DNA from: Haloferax marinum
Lineage (GTDB): Archaea > Halobacteriota > Halobacteria > Halobacteriales > Haloferacaceae
Length of the DNA stretch: 64,000 nt
Reading direction: 5' to 3'
NCBI RefSeq assembly: GCF_009674625.1
Contig: NZ_WKJQ01000001.1
Span: 2,666,001 to 2,730,000 of the forward strand
Shown here: positions 1 through 8,428 of the stretch, in pieces
Layout: the number at the start of each line of letters is the position of its first letter
Numbering within the stretch: the stretch's first letter is position 1
The notes under the pieces: model-generated
The model's database searches: none
The model's input: the letters and a program-made list of their open reading frames with translations, nothing else
What the model was told of the DNA's origin: nothing
Made by a program: the position numbers and the translations under genes

Positions 1-22
1 ACGCATCTCCAGACTCCGGGAG

Positions 23-235
23 ATGGTCGCAGACGAACAGCAACTACCGACCGGTGTGAGACTCGTCGCAGCACCCCTCCGCTTCGTCGGGTTTTGGGCC
101 GCAGTCGCCCTCCCCTTCCTGTACGTGCCACTCTTGTTCGGTGGCCTGCAGGCGAGCGAACTTACGGTCTTCGTGGCGCTCGTCGCCCTCAACGCTCTCG
201 CACTCGTTATCGGTCACAACTACGCCCGTTCGTAA
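23..235 (+). CDS. Small hypothetical membrane protein
   Basis: This 70-residue protein has two hydrophobic stretches, about residues 20-42 and 45-65, and a short polar N-terminus. It is probably a two-helix membrane protein. I do not recognise the family. It lies alone, with about 130 bases between its stop and the next gene, and that gene has its own TATA-like element, so the two are probably transcribed separately. The window begins only 22 bases upstream, so its promoter is out of view. Confidence 0.6.
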   Translation: MVADEQQLPTGVRLVAAPLRFVGFWAAVALPFLYVPLLFGGLQASELTVFVALVALNALALVIGHNYARS

Positions 236-367
236 TCACCGGGTCGCCCCTCCTCCACTCCGACTTTTTACGGATATCCCGACTGCGATAGTGTTCTGTT
301 AATCCACGATATTCCGCTGTGAACGGAAATCGGGGTTCTTTATTCTCGGCCAGTCGTCGATTCGGGT

Positions 368-1351
368 ATGTCGCTCGAGATGGTCCCGTTGGGACGAACC
401 GGAACGAAGGTTTCGGAACTCGCGTTCGGTACGTGGCGATTTGGCCGACAGAACGACACCGGCGACGTCGAAGTCGGTGCCGCACAGGCACACTCACTTC
501 TCGACGCCTACGCCGCTGCAGGTGGGAACTTCATCGACACTGCAGACATGTACGGAGACGGTGCGAGCGAGACGTACATCGGCGAGTGGCTTTCGAGTCG
601 CGACCGAGAGGACTTCGTCGTCGCGTCGAAGATATTCTGGCCAACTCGCGACGACGCCAACGGCCGCGGCCTCAACCGCAAACATCTCCGCCGACAGATC
701 GACCGCATCCTCGACCGACTCCGGACCGACTACGTGGACCTGCTGTACATCCACCGCTGGGACGACGACACCCCCGTCGAGGAGTTCATGCGCACGCTCG
801 ACCAGTTCGTCCGCGACGGGAAGGTGAACTACCTCGGAACCTCCACGCTCGACCCGAACGCCTGGAAGGTCGTCAAGGCGAACGAGTTAGCCGACCGCCG
901 GGGGTACGAACCCTTCCGAATCGCACAACCGCGGTACAACGTCGTCAACCGAGAAGTCGAGGGCAACTATCTCGAGATGTGTGCGGACTACGACATCGGC
1001 GTCATCCCGTGGTCACCGCTCGCGGGTGGCTTTCTCACCGGCAAGTACGCTCGCGACGAGACCCCGCCGCCGGACTCCCGCGCCGCGAACGACCAGCGGT
1101 TCGCGGATTCGTATCTCACCTCGGAGAACTTCGACGCGCTCGACGCCGTCGAGTCAGTCGCTGCAGCGGTCGGTGCGTCGCCCGCACAGGTGAGTCTCGC
1201 GTGGCTCATGCACCACCCACAGGTGACGGCACCGGTCATCGGTGCGCGGACCGTTGACCAACTCCAAGAGAACGTCGTCGCCGCCAACATCGACCTCTCT
1301 GCCGACCAGTTCGAGCGTCTCTCGGCCGCCAAACGTCACCTCTCGGTGTAG
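368..1351 (+). CDS. Aldo/keto reductase
   Basis: This 327-residue TIM-barrel oxidoreductase of the aldo/keto reductase superfamily should reduce an aldehyde or ketone with NAD(P)H in the cytoplasm. The opening (PLGRTGTKVSELAFGTW) is typical of the YajO/IolS-like branch. The catalytic tetrad is visible: Asp and Tyr in FIDTADMYG (about residues 56-64), Lys in VVASK, and His in LLYIHRWD. A C-terminal cofactor-binding segment (PVIGARTVDQLQEN) is present. Length is normal for the family. A TATA-like TCTTTATTC at about 337-345 lies about 25 bases before the ATG, so the transcript is probably leaderless. The substrate cannot be predicted. Confidence 0.9.
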   Translation: MSLEMVPLGRTGTKVSELAFGTWRFGRQNDTGDVEVGAAQAHSLLDAYAAAGGNFIDTADMYGDGASETYIGEWLSSRDREDFVVASKIFWPTRDDANGRGLNRKHLRRQIDRILDRLRTDYVDLLYIHRWDDDTPVEEFMRTLDQFVRDGKVNYLGTSTLDPNAWKVVKANELADRRGYEPFRIAQPRYNVVNREVEGNYLEMCADYDIGVIPWSPLAGGFLTGKYARDETPPPDSRAANDQRFADSYLTSENFDALDAVESVAAAVGASPAQVSLAWLMHHPQVTAPVIGARTVDQLQENVVAANIDLSADQFERLSAAKRHLSV

Positions 1352-1399
1352 AGCGTCCAAACCGTCAGGTGTAGGTGTCGCGGGCGGGAACTACCGACT

Positions 1400-1966
1400 A
1401 TGACCGACGACTCGTTCGACTCCGAGGCGTACGTCGACGAACTCCGAGCGAAGCGGCGTGAGAAAGACGACTTCTTCGACACCCACCCGCAGTCGCCGAT
1501 TCCACCGGCAGAGCGCGACGCGTTCGACGGCCTGGACTACTTCGACCCGGACCCGGAGTACCGCGTCTCTGCGACCGTCGAGACCCACGCCGACCCCGAA
1601 CCCGTCGTGATGGACACCTCGGCCGGCCGCGAAGTTCGGTATCTTCGCGTCGCGACCTTCCACTTCGAACTGCGTGGCACCGACCTCGAACTCGGTGCGT
1701 ACCAACAGGAACACGAAGACACGCCCACGCTCTTCGTCCCGTTCCGCGACAAGACCACCGGGCAGCAGACGTACGACGGTGGCCGGTACATGGAACTCAC
1801 GCCGGACGTCCCGCTCGACGAACTCGACGACATCGTCGTGGACTTCAACATCGCCTACAACCCGTTTTGCGCCTTTACCGAGACGTTCGACTGTCCGCTT
1901 CCGCCGGAAGAAAACTGGCTCCCCGTCGTCGTCCCCGCGGGCGAGAAGAAATACGAGTCTCACTAG
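1400..1966 (+). CDS. DUF1684 family protein
   Basis: This 188-residue protein matches the DUF1684 family. Evidence is the F-DPDPEYRV segment early in the domain and the C-terminal signature in which YNPFCAF is followed by DCPLPPEENWLPV. The family is a soluble, mostly beta protein of unknown biochemical function, found in bacteria and haloarchaea. There is no signal peptide or membrane segment. The gene starts 49 bases after the aldo/keto reductase stop, so co-transcription with that gene is possible. Confidence 0.85.
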   Translation: MTDDSFDSEAYVDELRAKRREKDDFFDTHPQSPIPPAERDAFDGLDYFDPDPEYRVSATVETHADPEPVVMDTSAGREVRYLRVATFHFELRGTDLELGAYQQEHEDTPTLFVPFRDKTTGQQTYDGGRYMELTPDVPLDELDDIVVDFNIAYNPFCAFTETFDCPLPPEENWLPVVVPAGEKKYESH

Positions 1967-2015
1967 CGGCCGAAAGCGCAAGTTCCATATCAACTGCTTC
2001 CGGAGAAGATACCAT

Positions 2016-2204
2016 ATGGGACTCCTCAGTTCGCGCAACGCAGTCATCGGTATCGTCCTGATGGTCGTCGGGACGCTCGCGATGCTTCCGGCCACGCTTC
2101 CGAACGCTGACCAGTTCATGTCGTACGTGCTCGTCGTCGGCGCGGCGGCAGTCGTCGTCGGCACCTGGCTGGTCGGCACGTCTGAAAGCGGCCGCCCGGT
2201 CTAA
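2016..2204 (+). CDS. Small two-helix membrane protein
   Basis: The 62-residue product starts MGLLSSRNAV and has two hydrophobic helices (about residues 9-28 and 34-53). It is much shorter than the open frame around it, which extends upstream through shadow sequence of the DUF1684 gene. I chose the ATG at 2016 because hydrophobicity begins there and CGGAGAAG lies just upstream. The function is unknown. It converges on the pilin cluster. Confidence 0.65.
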   Translation: MGLLSSRNAVIGIVLMVVGTLAMLPATLPNADQFMSYVLVVGAAAVVVGTWLVGTSESGRPV

Positions 2205-2256
2205 GGCCCACGCTCTGCGAGGAATCGGCGTCGAAAAAAGCGGATTGTAGCGGATT

Positions 2257-2739
2257 TTAGGCGTCCGGTCCGGACCACTTCTGGAGCGTCGCCGAGGTGG
2301 ACCCGGATTCGTCGGTCCAGACGAGGCGGACGGTTTGGTTGTTGAGGCTGCTTCCCGTAGTGTTTGGTCGGATTGTCACAGAGGTTCCTGCTTTGACATC
2401 GTTGCTGTTCCCTTGGAGTATCTCCCAAGAGACACTCTTACCGACGTTAGTTGGGTCGACCATGTCTGACTTGTTGTTCAGGTCGATTCCTGCGACCACA
2501 TCTAGTTGACTGGAGCTAATCGCATCGCCGCTTTCGTGCGTAATCGTGAGGTTGCCGTCGAGACTCGAATTGTAGTCGAAGCTGAAACTCGCCTGCGGTG
2601 CGGTCGCCGTGTTTTCGCCGAGTCCGAGGACGAACGTCCCGATGACTGCCGCGAGGATGACCGTAATCGCGACCATCAGGATGACCCCGATGACCGGTGA
2701 TACTGCGTCGTCGTCTGTGAATAGGTCAGTGAATTTCAT
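2257..2739 (-). CDS. Archaeal type IV pilin (PilA-like), fourth of four
   Basis: This 160-residue pilin has the archaeal Pilin_N (PF07790) arrangement: a short charged N-terminus, the processing motif [10 protein letters not shown], and a hydrophobic H-domain ([19 protein letters not shown]) that is processed by the prepilin peptidase PibD and packs in the pilus core. The remaining ~115 residues form a variable beta-rich head with N-x-S/T sequons. The C-terminus ([11 protein letters not shown] followed by [12 protein letters not shown]) is shared with its neighbours. In Haloferax volcanii, PilA proteins with this H-domain mediate surface adhesion. The gene has its own duplicated upstream spacer containing a TATA-like element. 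Confidence 0.9.
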   Translation of the reverse strand: MKFTDLFTDDDAVSPVIGVILMVAITVILAAVIGTFVLGLGENTATAPQASFSFDYNSSLDGNLTITHESGDAISSSQLDVVAGIDLNNKSDMVDPTNVGKSVSWEILQGNSNDVKAGTSVTIRPNTTGSSLNNQTVRLVWTDESGSTSATLQKWSGPDA

Positions 2740-2838
2740 AATTTCTGACAGTGTGTTCTGTTGAACATTATCGATATTTGAACCTAAAGCTGTCGGGGCG
2801 TCAGACGTTGAAGAAAACGATGAAAAGAACGTTACTGC
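2740..2838 (-). promoter_or_regulatory. Duplicated pilin spacer with promoter, copy 1
   Basis: This 99-base spacer between two pilin genes is nearly identical to the spacer at 3310-3412. On the minus strand each copy carries a T-rich run just after the upstream stop, then a TATA-like AGCTTTAGGTTC about 45-50 bases before the next ATG, then the shared stretch ending CAGAAATT at the start codon. Each copy could therefore end one transcript and start another. The copies differ mainly at the edge next to the upstream stop codon. Confidence 0.6.
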
Positions 2839-3309
2839 TTAGGCGTTCGGTCCAGACCACTTCTGGAGCGTCGCCGAGGTGGAACCAGATTCGTCAGTCC
2901 AGACGATGCGGACAGTTTGGTCGTCGAGGGTTTCAGTGTCACCGAAAATTGTGATTTGTGATCCAGCCTTGACATCCACAGTCGATCCGCCTAAATCTGT
3001 CCACGTGTAACTCGACTCGGAACCTAGAGCAACATCTGTCGAACTAATATTCACACCGGTGGTCACCTCTAGCCGGTCAGAGTTTATCGCGTCACCACTC
3101 TCGTGGGTGATGTTCAGGTAGTCTGCTGAACTATCGTTGTAGTCGAAGCTGAAACTCGCCTGCGGTGCAGTGTTCCCGACTTGGTCGCCGAGCCCGAGGA
3201 CGAATGTCCCGATGACGGCCGCGAGAATGACCGTAATTGCGACCATCAGGATGACTCCGATGACCGGCGATACCGCGTCGTCGTCTGTGAGTAGGTCAGT
3301 GAATTTCAT
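2839..3309 (-). CDS. Archaeal type IV pilin (PilA-like), third of four
   Basis: The 156-residue pilin has an N-terminus ([18 protein letters not shown]) and H-domain nearly identical to those of the downstream copy at 2257-2739. The head domain diverges, apart from the shared FSFDYN and ITHESGDAI segments and the [10 protein letters not shown] end. Conserved ends with a variable middle are expected if paralogous pilins share a secretion and assembly machine but vary the exposed surface. It is probably a recent tandem duplicate, because the upstream spacer was duplicated along with the gene. Confidence 0.9.
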   Translation of the reverse strand: MKFTDLLTDDDAVSPVIGVILMVAITVILAAVIGTFVLGLGDQVGNTAPQASFSFDYNDSSADYLNITHESGDAINSDRLEVTTGVNISSTDVALGSESSYTWTDLGGSTVDVKAGSQITIFGDTETLDDQTVRIVWTDESGSTSATLQKWSGPNA

Positions 3310-3412
3310 AATTTCTGACTGTGTGTTCTGTTGAACAGTAACGACATTTGAACCTAAAGCTGTCGGGGCGTCAGACGCTGAAGAAAACGGAGGACGGAAA
3401 GTTGGTTACTGC
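3310..3412 (-). promoter_or_regulatory. Duplicated pilin spacer with promoter, copy 2
   Basis: This is the second copy of the pilin spacer described at 2740-2838. It keeps the TATA-like AGCTTTAGGTTC and the run up to the start codon, with a few substitutions. The side next to the upstream stop codon is the most divergent part. The match continues into the first ~40 codons of both downstream pilins, so the duplicated unit was promoter plus N-terminus. Confidence 0.6.
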
Positions 3413-3895
3413 TTAGGCGTCAGGTCCAGACCACTTCTGGAGCGTGGCCGAGTTGGAACCACTGTCAGAGGTCCAGACGATGCGGAACGTTGCGTCGTTG
3501 AAGTTGCTGCCACCAACTTTGATGGATGTTCCTGCAGAGACGTCTCCGCCGACGCCCATGTCGGCGAAGCTTCTGGAGTCGGTGGTACCAGCAAGCGAAA
3601 GTTCATCAGTACTGTTGTAGTGGTTGAACTGCCCGGTCGCAGTCAGGTTGATGCGGTCAGCACCAATTGCAGTCCCACTGTCGTGCGTCACAGTGAGGTT
3701 GTCGCTAGTATCGTCGACATCGGTGAAGTCGAAACTAAAGCTTGCCTGCGGAGCAGTGTCACCTACTTGGTCACCGAGACCAAGGACGAACGTCCCGATG
3801 ACGGCAGCGAGGATGACGGTAATCGCGACCATCAGGATAACGCCGATAACCGGCGACACTGCGTCGTCGTCAGCGAGGAGGTCTTTGAAGTTCAT
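3413..3895 (-). CDS. Archaeal type IV pilin (PilA-like), second of four
   Basis: The 160-residue pilin has the [10 protein letters not shown] processing site and the conserved H-domain. The head (residues ~50-145) is longer and more Asp/Thr-rich than that of the third copy and ends [10 protein letters not shown]. The start codon directly follows the stop of the first pilin with no spacer (CAT at 3893-3895, stop 3896-3898), so these two are translated from one transcript. This differs from the last two pilins, which have their own spacers. Confidence 0.9.
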   Translation of the reverse strand: MNFKDLLADDDAVSPVIGVILMVAITVILAAVIGTFVLGLGDQVGDTAPQASFSFDFTDVDDTSDNLTVTHDSGTAIGADRINLTATGQFNHYNSTDELSLAGTTDSRSFADMGVGGDVSAGTSIKVGGSNFNDATFRIVWTSDSGSNSATLQKWSGPDA

Positions 3896-4312
3896 CTATG
3901 CGTTGTAGGTCCACTTCTGGAGCGTAGACGAGGTGCTGCCACTTTCGGATGTCCAGACGATGCGGACGCTGTCGCCGTCACTGGGCGAAATAGTGAGGGT
4001 CGTACTGTCACCTGCACTGATTTTACCATCTGCTTCTACCCAGTTGTTCGATGCGCCGGCTGGGTTGATGACGCTAACACTGGAGTTCTCGATGGATTCG
4101 CCACTCTCGTGCGTGATGACCAAATTATCGCTCGTGCTGTTGTAGTCGAAACTAAAACTCGCCTGCGGTGCCGTTTCGCTCACTTGGTCACCGAGTCCGA
4201 GGACGAAGGTCCCGATGACGGCCGCCAAAATGACGGTAATCGCAACCATCAGGATGACCCCGATGACTGGGCTGACTGCGCGGTCTTCTGTGAAGAGATG
4301 TTTGAGTTGCAT
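3896..4312 (-). CDS. Archaeal type IV pilin (PilA-like), first of four
   Basis: At 138 residues this is the shortest of the four pilins. The start is MQLKHLFTEDRAVSPVIG, so the acidic DDD before the processing site is EDR here. The H-domain is the same as in the other three. The compact head ends TLQKWTYNA instead of the KWSGPxA ending. It is the promoter-proximal gene: a TATA-like element at about 4452-4457 and a strong stem-loop at 4370-4403 lie upstream. By position, the first two pilins probably correspond to the PilA3/PilA4-type pair near trp and suc genes in Haloferax volcanii; this is from memory and not checked. Confidence 0.88.
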   Translation of the reverse strand: MQLKHLFTEDRAVSPVIGVILMVAITVILAAVIGTFVLGLGDQVSETAPQASFSFDYNSTSDNLVITHESGESIENSSVSVINPAGASNNWVEADGKISAGDSTTLTISPSDGDSVRIVWTSESGSTSSTLQKWTYNA

Positions 4313-4369
4313 GGTATGTCCAACACCCGGACGGTGGTGTTGTTCCCGGACGACCTGGGTGCGCTGAAC

Positions 4370-4403
4370 GCACGGGAGTGTGGGTGTCGCCCACGCTCCG
4401 TGC
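4370..4403 (-). promoter_or_regulatory. Stem-loop in the pilin 5' leader
   Basis: An inverted repeat reads GCACG, one bulged G, then GAGTGTGGG, a five-base loop TGTCG, CCCACGCTC and CGTGC. That gives 14 pairs with one wobble and one bulge. It lies between the likely pilin transcription start (about 4429) and the first ATG at 4312, so it would form in the untranslated leader of the pilin mRNA. Confidence 0.6.
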
Positions 4404-4449
4404 CCGGATTTCCGTCGCGGTGTGTGTAATCGTTGGTTACTCTCGGGTT

Positions 4450-4463
4450 ACTTAAAGGTAGGT
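4450..4463 (-). promoter_or_regulatory. Likely pilin operon promoter (TATA)
   Basis: On the minus strand the sequence reads ACCTTTAAGTAACC, a good haloarchaeal TATA box with a purine/C context upstream. Transcription would start about 25 bases on, near 4429. This gives an unusually long leader of about 115 bases for a haloarchaeal mRNA. Confidence 0.5.
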
Positions 4464-5103
4464 GCCAAATTAATGGTCGATTACCACCCTACAATCATCG
4501 TTTAATATACTATTTATAAGATGTTTAAATACTGAATGTCCTAGCTTCTTTCACAGTCAATCAATCAATTTGACATATACAGTGTATTTTTGCTGATATT
4601 CGTCGGTCGAGGCGGGGCGAGCGCGGTGTGCGACGTGGGAATTGGTGGGTCGAGCTGGTCCGTACGCTCGGGGGCCGCTCGCGCACACGTGAAAGTAATG
4701 TAAAAAATTCGAGTCACACAATTCGGCTGCCGAGAATCGGGGACGTCAGCAGAAGGCAGTCGCTCAGGAGTTAGTGTTCATCGAGAACGGTTCGTCCCCG
4801 GAGAACCGAGGACACCGTTCCTACCCAAGGTGCGTGCACACGCGTTACTGTTGATGTATTGAAGGCTTAAATGCTTTCTGGGCTACATTGCTTAGAGGGG
4901 CCCCCTGTCGCCCGATTATGGGAGGCTCAGAACGGGTCAATCACACAAAGTATTTACCGCGATAGGTCAAGTTGACAAACTGTACCCCTGCCCATGGAGG
5001 CATCTGTGAGTACCCCGCCTCGGCCCGGGTTCCCGCCCGGCTTGGTTATGCCCGAGGGTCGACGAAAACGATGTCCCCGACTGCAACACCCATCAAAACA
5101 ACA
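4464..5103. promoter_or_regulatory. Divergent regulatory region between pilins and S-layer gene
   Basis: These 640 bases hold no convincing gene. Positions 4480-4600 are a markedly AT-rich island (ATATACTATTTATAAG and TTTAAATAC at 4505-4535) in a GC-rich genome. Further right are inverted repeats (GAACGG at ~4777 with CCGTTC at ~4811) and a palindromic AGGGGCCCCCT at ~4896. Two TATA candidates point toward the S-layer gene: GGCTTAAATG at 4864-4873 and AGTATTTACC at 4949-4958. The long leader after the second is GC-rich and includes GGAGG at ~4996. Confidence 0.5.
4949..4958 (+). promoter_or_regulatory. Likely S-layer gene promoter (TATA)
   Basis: AGTATTTACC is the nearest good TATA-like element upstream of the S-layer gene. 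Transcription would start near 4979, leaving a ~125-base leader before the ATG at 5104. A long leader of this size is known for the Haloferax volcanii csg mRNA. A second candidate lies at 4864-4873. Confidence 0.45.
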
Positions 5104-7893
5104 ATGACACGTAATAAACAAATTCGCGCTGTACTGCTCGCGGCGCTGATGGTCTTCTCGGTTTTCGCCGGGTCCATCGCGTTCTCGGGCAGTGCTGCCG
5201 CTGCCGCCGACGAAATCCTCACGGATGAAATTGGCGACACAAGCACGGAAACAATCGAAGTGAACGTCACTCCCGAATCTGTCGGGGATAGTGGCCAGGA
5301 AGACGCTGTCACCGTCTGGCTCGATACCGACGAAGACGGTCTTCTTGAAGACGGCGAACGGAACGTAACAACTTCCTTCACCGGCGATGTTGGCGACCAG
5401 CAGACCGTCTCGGTCACGTTCGACGCCGACGGCCTCACTGACGGCGAATACGAGTTCGCTGCCGCCGCTGTCGAAGGCGGACCTACGATCGGCACCACGA
5501 CGGCTGAAACCAACAAGACGCTCACCCTCGCTACCGCACCGCAGGAAGCCGAGGACGTCGAAGGCGCACCTGAGCTCATCTCTGCTGTCCACTACTCGAC
5601 GACCGCAGACGGCAACAGCCCAGTGCTCGAACTGTCCTTCGACGAAGCAATCGACAGCACCGACTACGAGAACATCACCGTCTACCGTGACGAAGAAGAT
5701 GTGACCGAGGATGTTGTCGATTCGAGCGGAACGATTACCCAGACCCCGTCTGGTCAGGTTGTCATCCCGACGAACGACCTCTTCACGGGTGACCTCGAAG
5801 TCAACCTCGAAGGCGTCACCGACAACGGCGGTAACCAGGTCGACGAAGGCCTCGACAGCGACTTCAACGCGACCATCACCGTCGCGACGGTCACGATCGT
5901 GGACGGAAACACCGAGACGGTCAACGCCTACCGTGGTGAAGTCGTCGCACTGACCGACAATAGCCCAGACACCGCTATCGAAATCGAGTCTGACGACGAC
6001 CAGGACGACAACGAGGCATTCTTCCGTGCCGGTAACACGGGAGACACCTCCTCTGTCTACACGTTCGACACCTCGAACCGCGAACTCGAGCGCTACAACG
6101 TCTCGATCGCTGGCGGCTCTGACGGCAAGATCCAGGTCCGTGACCTCGGCCTCGATGTCACCGTCGACGACCTCACCATCACCGACGAGGATACCCTCGA
6201 AGGGACGGTCTCCGCGAACGCGGGCGGCCGCCCCATCGACGTGAACCTCCTCGACGATGACGGAGACGAAGAGTTCGAAATCAACGACGTCACCCTCGAC
6301 GGTCAGGGTGAGTACGACTTCGAAATCGACATCTCTGCTGAAGACATCGACACCGGCGACTACACGGTCGAAGCTGTCGACAAAGGCTCCGGTGTCAGCG
6401 TCGAATCCGACACGGTCACCATCTCGGAGGCCGCTGAAGGCGACGCAGACTTCGCACAGAACGTCGTCACCGACCAGCGTGGTGACGTCGTCGCGATCCC
6501 GATCACTCTCTCGAACACCGACGTGGCAACTGTCACGATCGGTTCGGAAGACCAGGGTTACGCCGCTAACGTCACCGTCGAAGACGGTAACGACGACGGC
6601 GAGGTCATCCTGCTCTGGGACAGTTCGAAATCGACCACCGACACCAACGTCGGAACTGCGGTCTTCGACGTCGACGATAGCGACGACGACATCCTGACCG
6701 GCTCTGACGGTCAGACCGAGGTCACGACGCCGACGAGCGATCTCATCGACGCCGGCGACTACGACCTCGAAGTCCGCACTGGTGACACTGCAACCGATGA
6801 CAACGCCGACAACGTCGGCACGCTCGTCCTCGAAGAGGGCGGCGTCCAGACGGTTGCAACCTGGACCGCACCTAACAGTGAGAGCTTCGGTGACCTCGAC
6901 GACGTCACCGAGGCACTCGAGGACGGTAACATCACCCAGGACGACCAGATCGCCTTCGGCGACAAGGTCGTCGTCCAGATCGTCGCGTCGGGCCTCGAAG
7001 GCTCGACCGGCGCACAGGGTGACGAGACGCCGAACTTCTTCGGCAGCAGCTACGGCGACTCCTACCAGCTCGTCATCAACCAGACCAACCCCGGTCCGAA
7101 CCGCGACCCCAAGACGCTCAACGTGACGGACGCTGACGTCATCGCGGACGGAGACAACGACACCTACTTCGTCGTCTTCAACTCCGAAGACATCGACGCA
7201 CAGCGTGAGGCCGACGATACTGGCGTCTACGACCTCGGCGACGGTGCCGACTCCGAAGCCGCGCCTGAGGACGACGACGCATACCAGATCGAGTTCAAGA
7301 TGGTCGGTGAGGACGACGTCGACTCCGCAACCGCACTCGTCGAAGACAACTCGTCCATGACGGCCGAGTACTCGAACGTCGAGGCGACGCACGACTTCGA
7401 CGCTGACCCGGCCAACGTCACGAACGCTGAGGCTCAAGCCATCTCGGGTTCGTCCACCGTTGCACCCGGTTCGGAACTCACCGTCCGTGTGAAGTCCGAC
7501 GGCGACACCCAGCCGCGCTTCCTCAAGACGGGGACGGCCTACGTCCAGAACGACGGCACGTGGTCTGCTGAGTTCGACTTCTCCGAACAGAGCGTCGGCG
7601 ACACGTTCACCGTGACCGTGTCCGGCGGCGTCGCTGACGAAGAGGAGATCGACGGTAACGTCGGCGAACCGGTCGAAGAGACGACCGAGACGACGACGAC
7701 CGAAGAGACCACCACGACGACCGAGGAAACCACGACTGAGGAAACCACCACCGAAGAGACAACCACCGAAGAAACCACGACTGAAGCCACGACTGAGGAG
7801 ACCACCACGGAATCCCAGACGCCCGGCTTCGGCGTTGTTGTCGCCCTCGTGGCCCTCGTCGCCGCGGCACTCCTCGCGATCCGTCGCGACTAA
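5104..7893 (+). CDS. csg: S-layer glycoprotein
   Basis: The mature form of this 929-residue exported protein would build the cell's paracrystalline surface coat. Residues 1-34 (MTRNKQIRAVLLAALMVFSV, ending SGSAAAA) are a Sec signal peptide very like the Haloferax csg signal. The acidic ectodomain has 13 N-x-S/T sequons by my count. Residues ~860-905 are a Thr/Glu-rich spacer, a likely O-glycosylated stalk. The end is the PGF-CTERM signal (PGFGVVVALVALV, then RRD), which archaeosortase ArtA cleaves and lipidates. I chose 5104 over in-frame ATGs at 4972 and 5071 because the signal peptide begins there. Its location beside pilins rather than a glycosylation cluster suggests it may be one of two S-layer genes in this genome. 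Confidence 0.93.
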   Translation: MTRNKQIRAVLLAALMVFSVFAGSIAFSGSAAAAADEILTDEIGDTSTETIEVNVTPESVGDSGQEDAVTVWLDTDEDGLLEDGERNVTTSFTGDVGDQQTVSVTFDADGLTDGEYEFAAAAVEGGPTIGTTTAETNKTLTLATAPQEAEDVEGAPELISAVHYSTTADGNSPVLELSFDEAIDSTDYENITVYRDEEDVTEDVVDSSGTITQTPSGQVVIPTNDLFTGDLEVNLEGVTDNGGNQVDEGLDSDFNATITVATVTIVDGNTETVNAYRGEVVALTDNSPDTAIEIESDDDQDDNEAFFRAGNTGDTSSVYTFDTSNRELERYNVSIAGGSDGKIQVRDLGLDVTVDDLTITDEDTLEGTVSANAGGRPIDVNLLDDDGDEEFEINDVTLDGQGEYDFEIDISAEDIDTGDYTVEAVDKGSGVSVESDTVTISEAAEGDADFAQNVVTDQRGDVVAIPITLSNTDVATVTIGSEDQGYAANVTVEDGNDDGEVILLWDSSKSTTDTNVGTAVFDVDDSDDDILTGSDGQTEVTTPTSDLIDAGDYDLEVRTGDTATDDNADNVGTLVLEEGGVQTVATWTAPNSESFGDLDDVTEALEDGNITQDDQIAFGDKVVVQIVASGLEGSTGAQGDETPNFFGSSYGDSYQLVINQTNPGPNRDPKTLNVTDADVIADGDNDTYFVVFNSEDIDAQREADDTGVYDLGDGADSEAAPEDDDAYQIEFKMVGEDDVDSATALVEDNSSMTAEYSNVEATHDFDADPANVTNAEAQAISGSSTVAPGSELTVRVKSDGDTQPRFLKTGTAYVQNDGTWSAEFDFSEQSVGDTFTVTVSGGVADEEEIDGNVGEPVEETTETTTTEETTTTTEETTTEETTTEETTTEETTTEATTEETTTESQTPGFGVVVALVALVAAALLAIRRD
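7681..7815 (+). repeat. Thr/Glu minisatellite in the S-layer stalk
   Basis: The stalk is encoded by degenerate tandem units of roughly 15 bases reading like GAAACCACCACCGAA, giving E-T-T-T-E repeats. Such an array can expand or contract by slippage without losing frame. It codes for the O-glycosylated spacer between ectodomain and membrane anchor. Confidence 0.7.
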
Positions 7894-7910
7894 CGACCGC
7901 TAACTAACCA

Positions 7911-7944
7911 CCGGGACCACTCCCGGCCCGTTTCCATTCTTTCG
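7911..7944 (+). terminator. Likely S-layer gene terminator
   Basis: A hairpin CCGGGA-CCAC-TCCCGG begins 18 bases after the stop codon. It is followed by the pyrimidine-rich run CCCGTTTCCATTCTTTC. This is consistent with termination of a highly expressed mRNA. Confidence 0.55.
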
Positions 7945-8365
7945 ACGCTCACACAGTGAGCGACTGCTCACGTCCGACAGACACCGCGCTCTGAACACGG
8001 ACGGGTTGGACGCCGTCAGTCTCCTGTGACAGCGCATTGTCGCTCTGCACCTGTAGACGACAGCTACGACTTCGCAACTCCTGAGCGGACGGTCTACCCC
8101 GGAGAAATACGAAAGACGACCGTCGCGTCGATGACGTGGAGTAGAACGCTGTAGTTCACCTGAACTGAGTCAGTCGGGACACATTGCGCTCGAACGGCGA
8201 TACGAGAGACGCAGGGAGATACAAGAGACGCAGTTCTCGTTGGTTTGTCGTCCGAAGAGCGACTCGTCGAGCCATCCGTCTGGTCAGGGCCGATAGTCGG
8301 GACCGATGTAACTACACGAAGTCGGCTGAGCCAGCCGCTCGACTCGACAGGACGTCGAACGGTCG
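7945..8365. other. Intergenic region, no gene seen
   Basis: The region lies between the convergent S-layer and ribonucleotide reductase genes. Open frames here have poor composition and no recognisable domain. I see no tRNA and no strong repeats. Confidence 0.5.
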
Positions 8366-8410
8366 AAACGAAAAGAGCGGAACGGTCGAACTGCCGGTCA
8401 GTAGACCGGC
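8366..8410 (-). terminator. Likely nrdJ terminator
   Basis: Just past the nrdJ stop on the minus strand is the hairpin GCCGGT-CTACTG-ACCGGC. It is followed by a region ending in the T-rich CTCTTTTCGTTTCG. The position, 19 bases after the stop, suits a transcription terminator. Confidence 0.45.
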
Positions 8411-8428
8411 GTGCTGTTCACGTCGCGG

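Noticed and set aside
4954..7437. 827-codon open frame on the minus strand
   Set aside because: It is the antisense of the S-layer gene. The long open frame follows from GC-rich codon use, and the translation has no domain and an odd Val/Asp/Arg composition.
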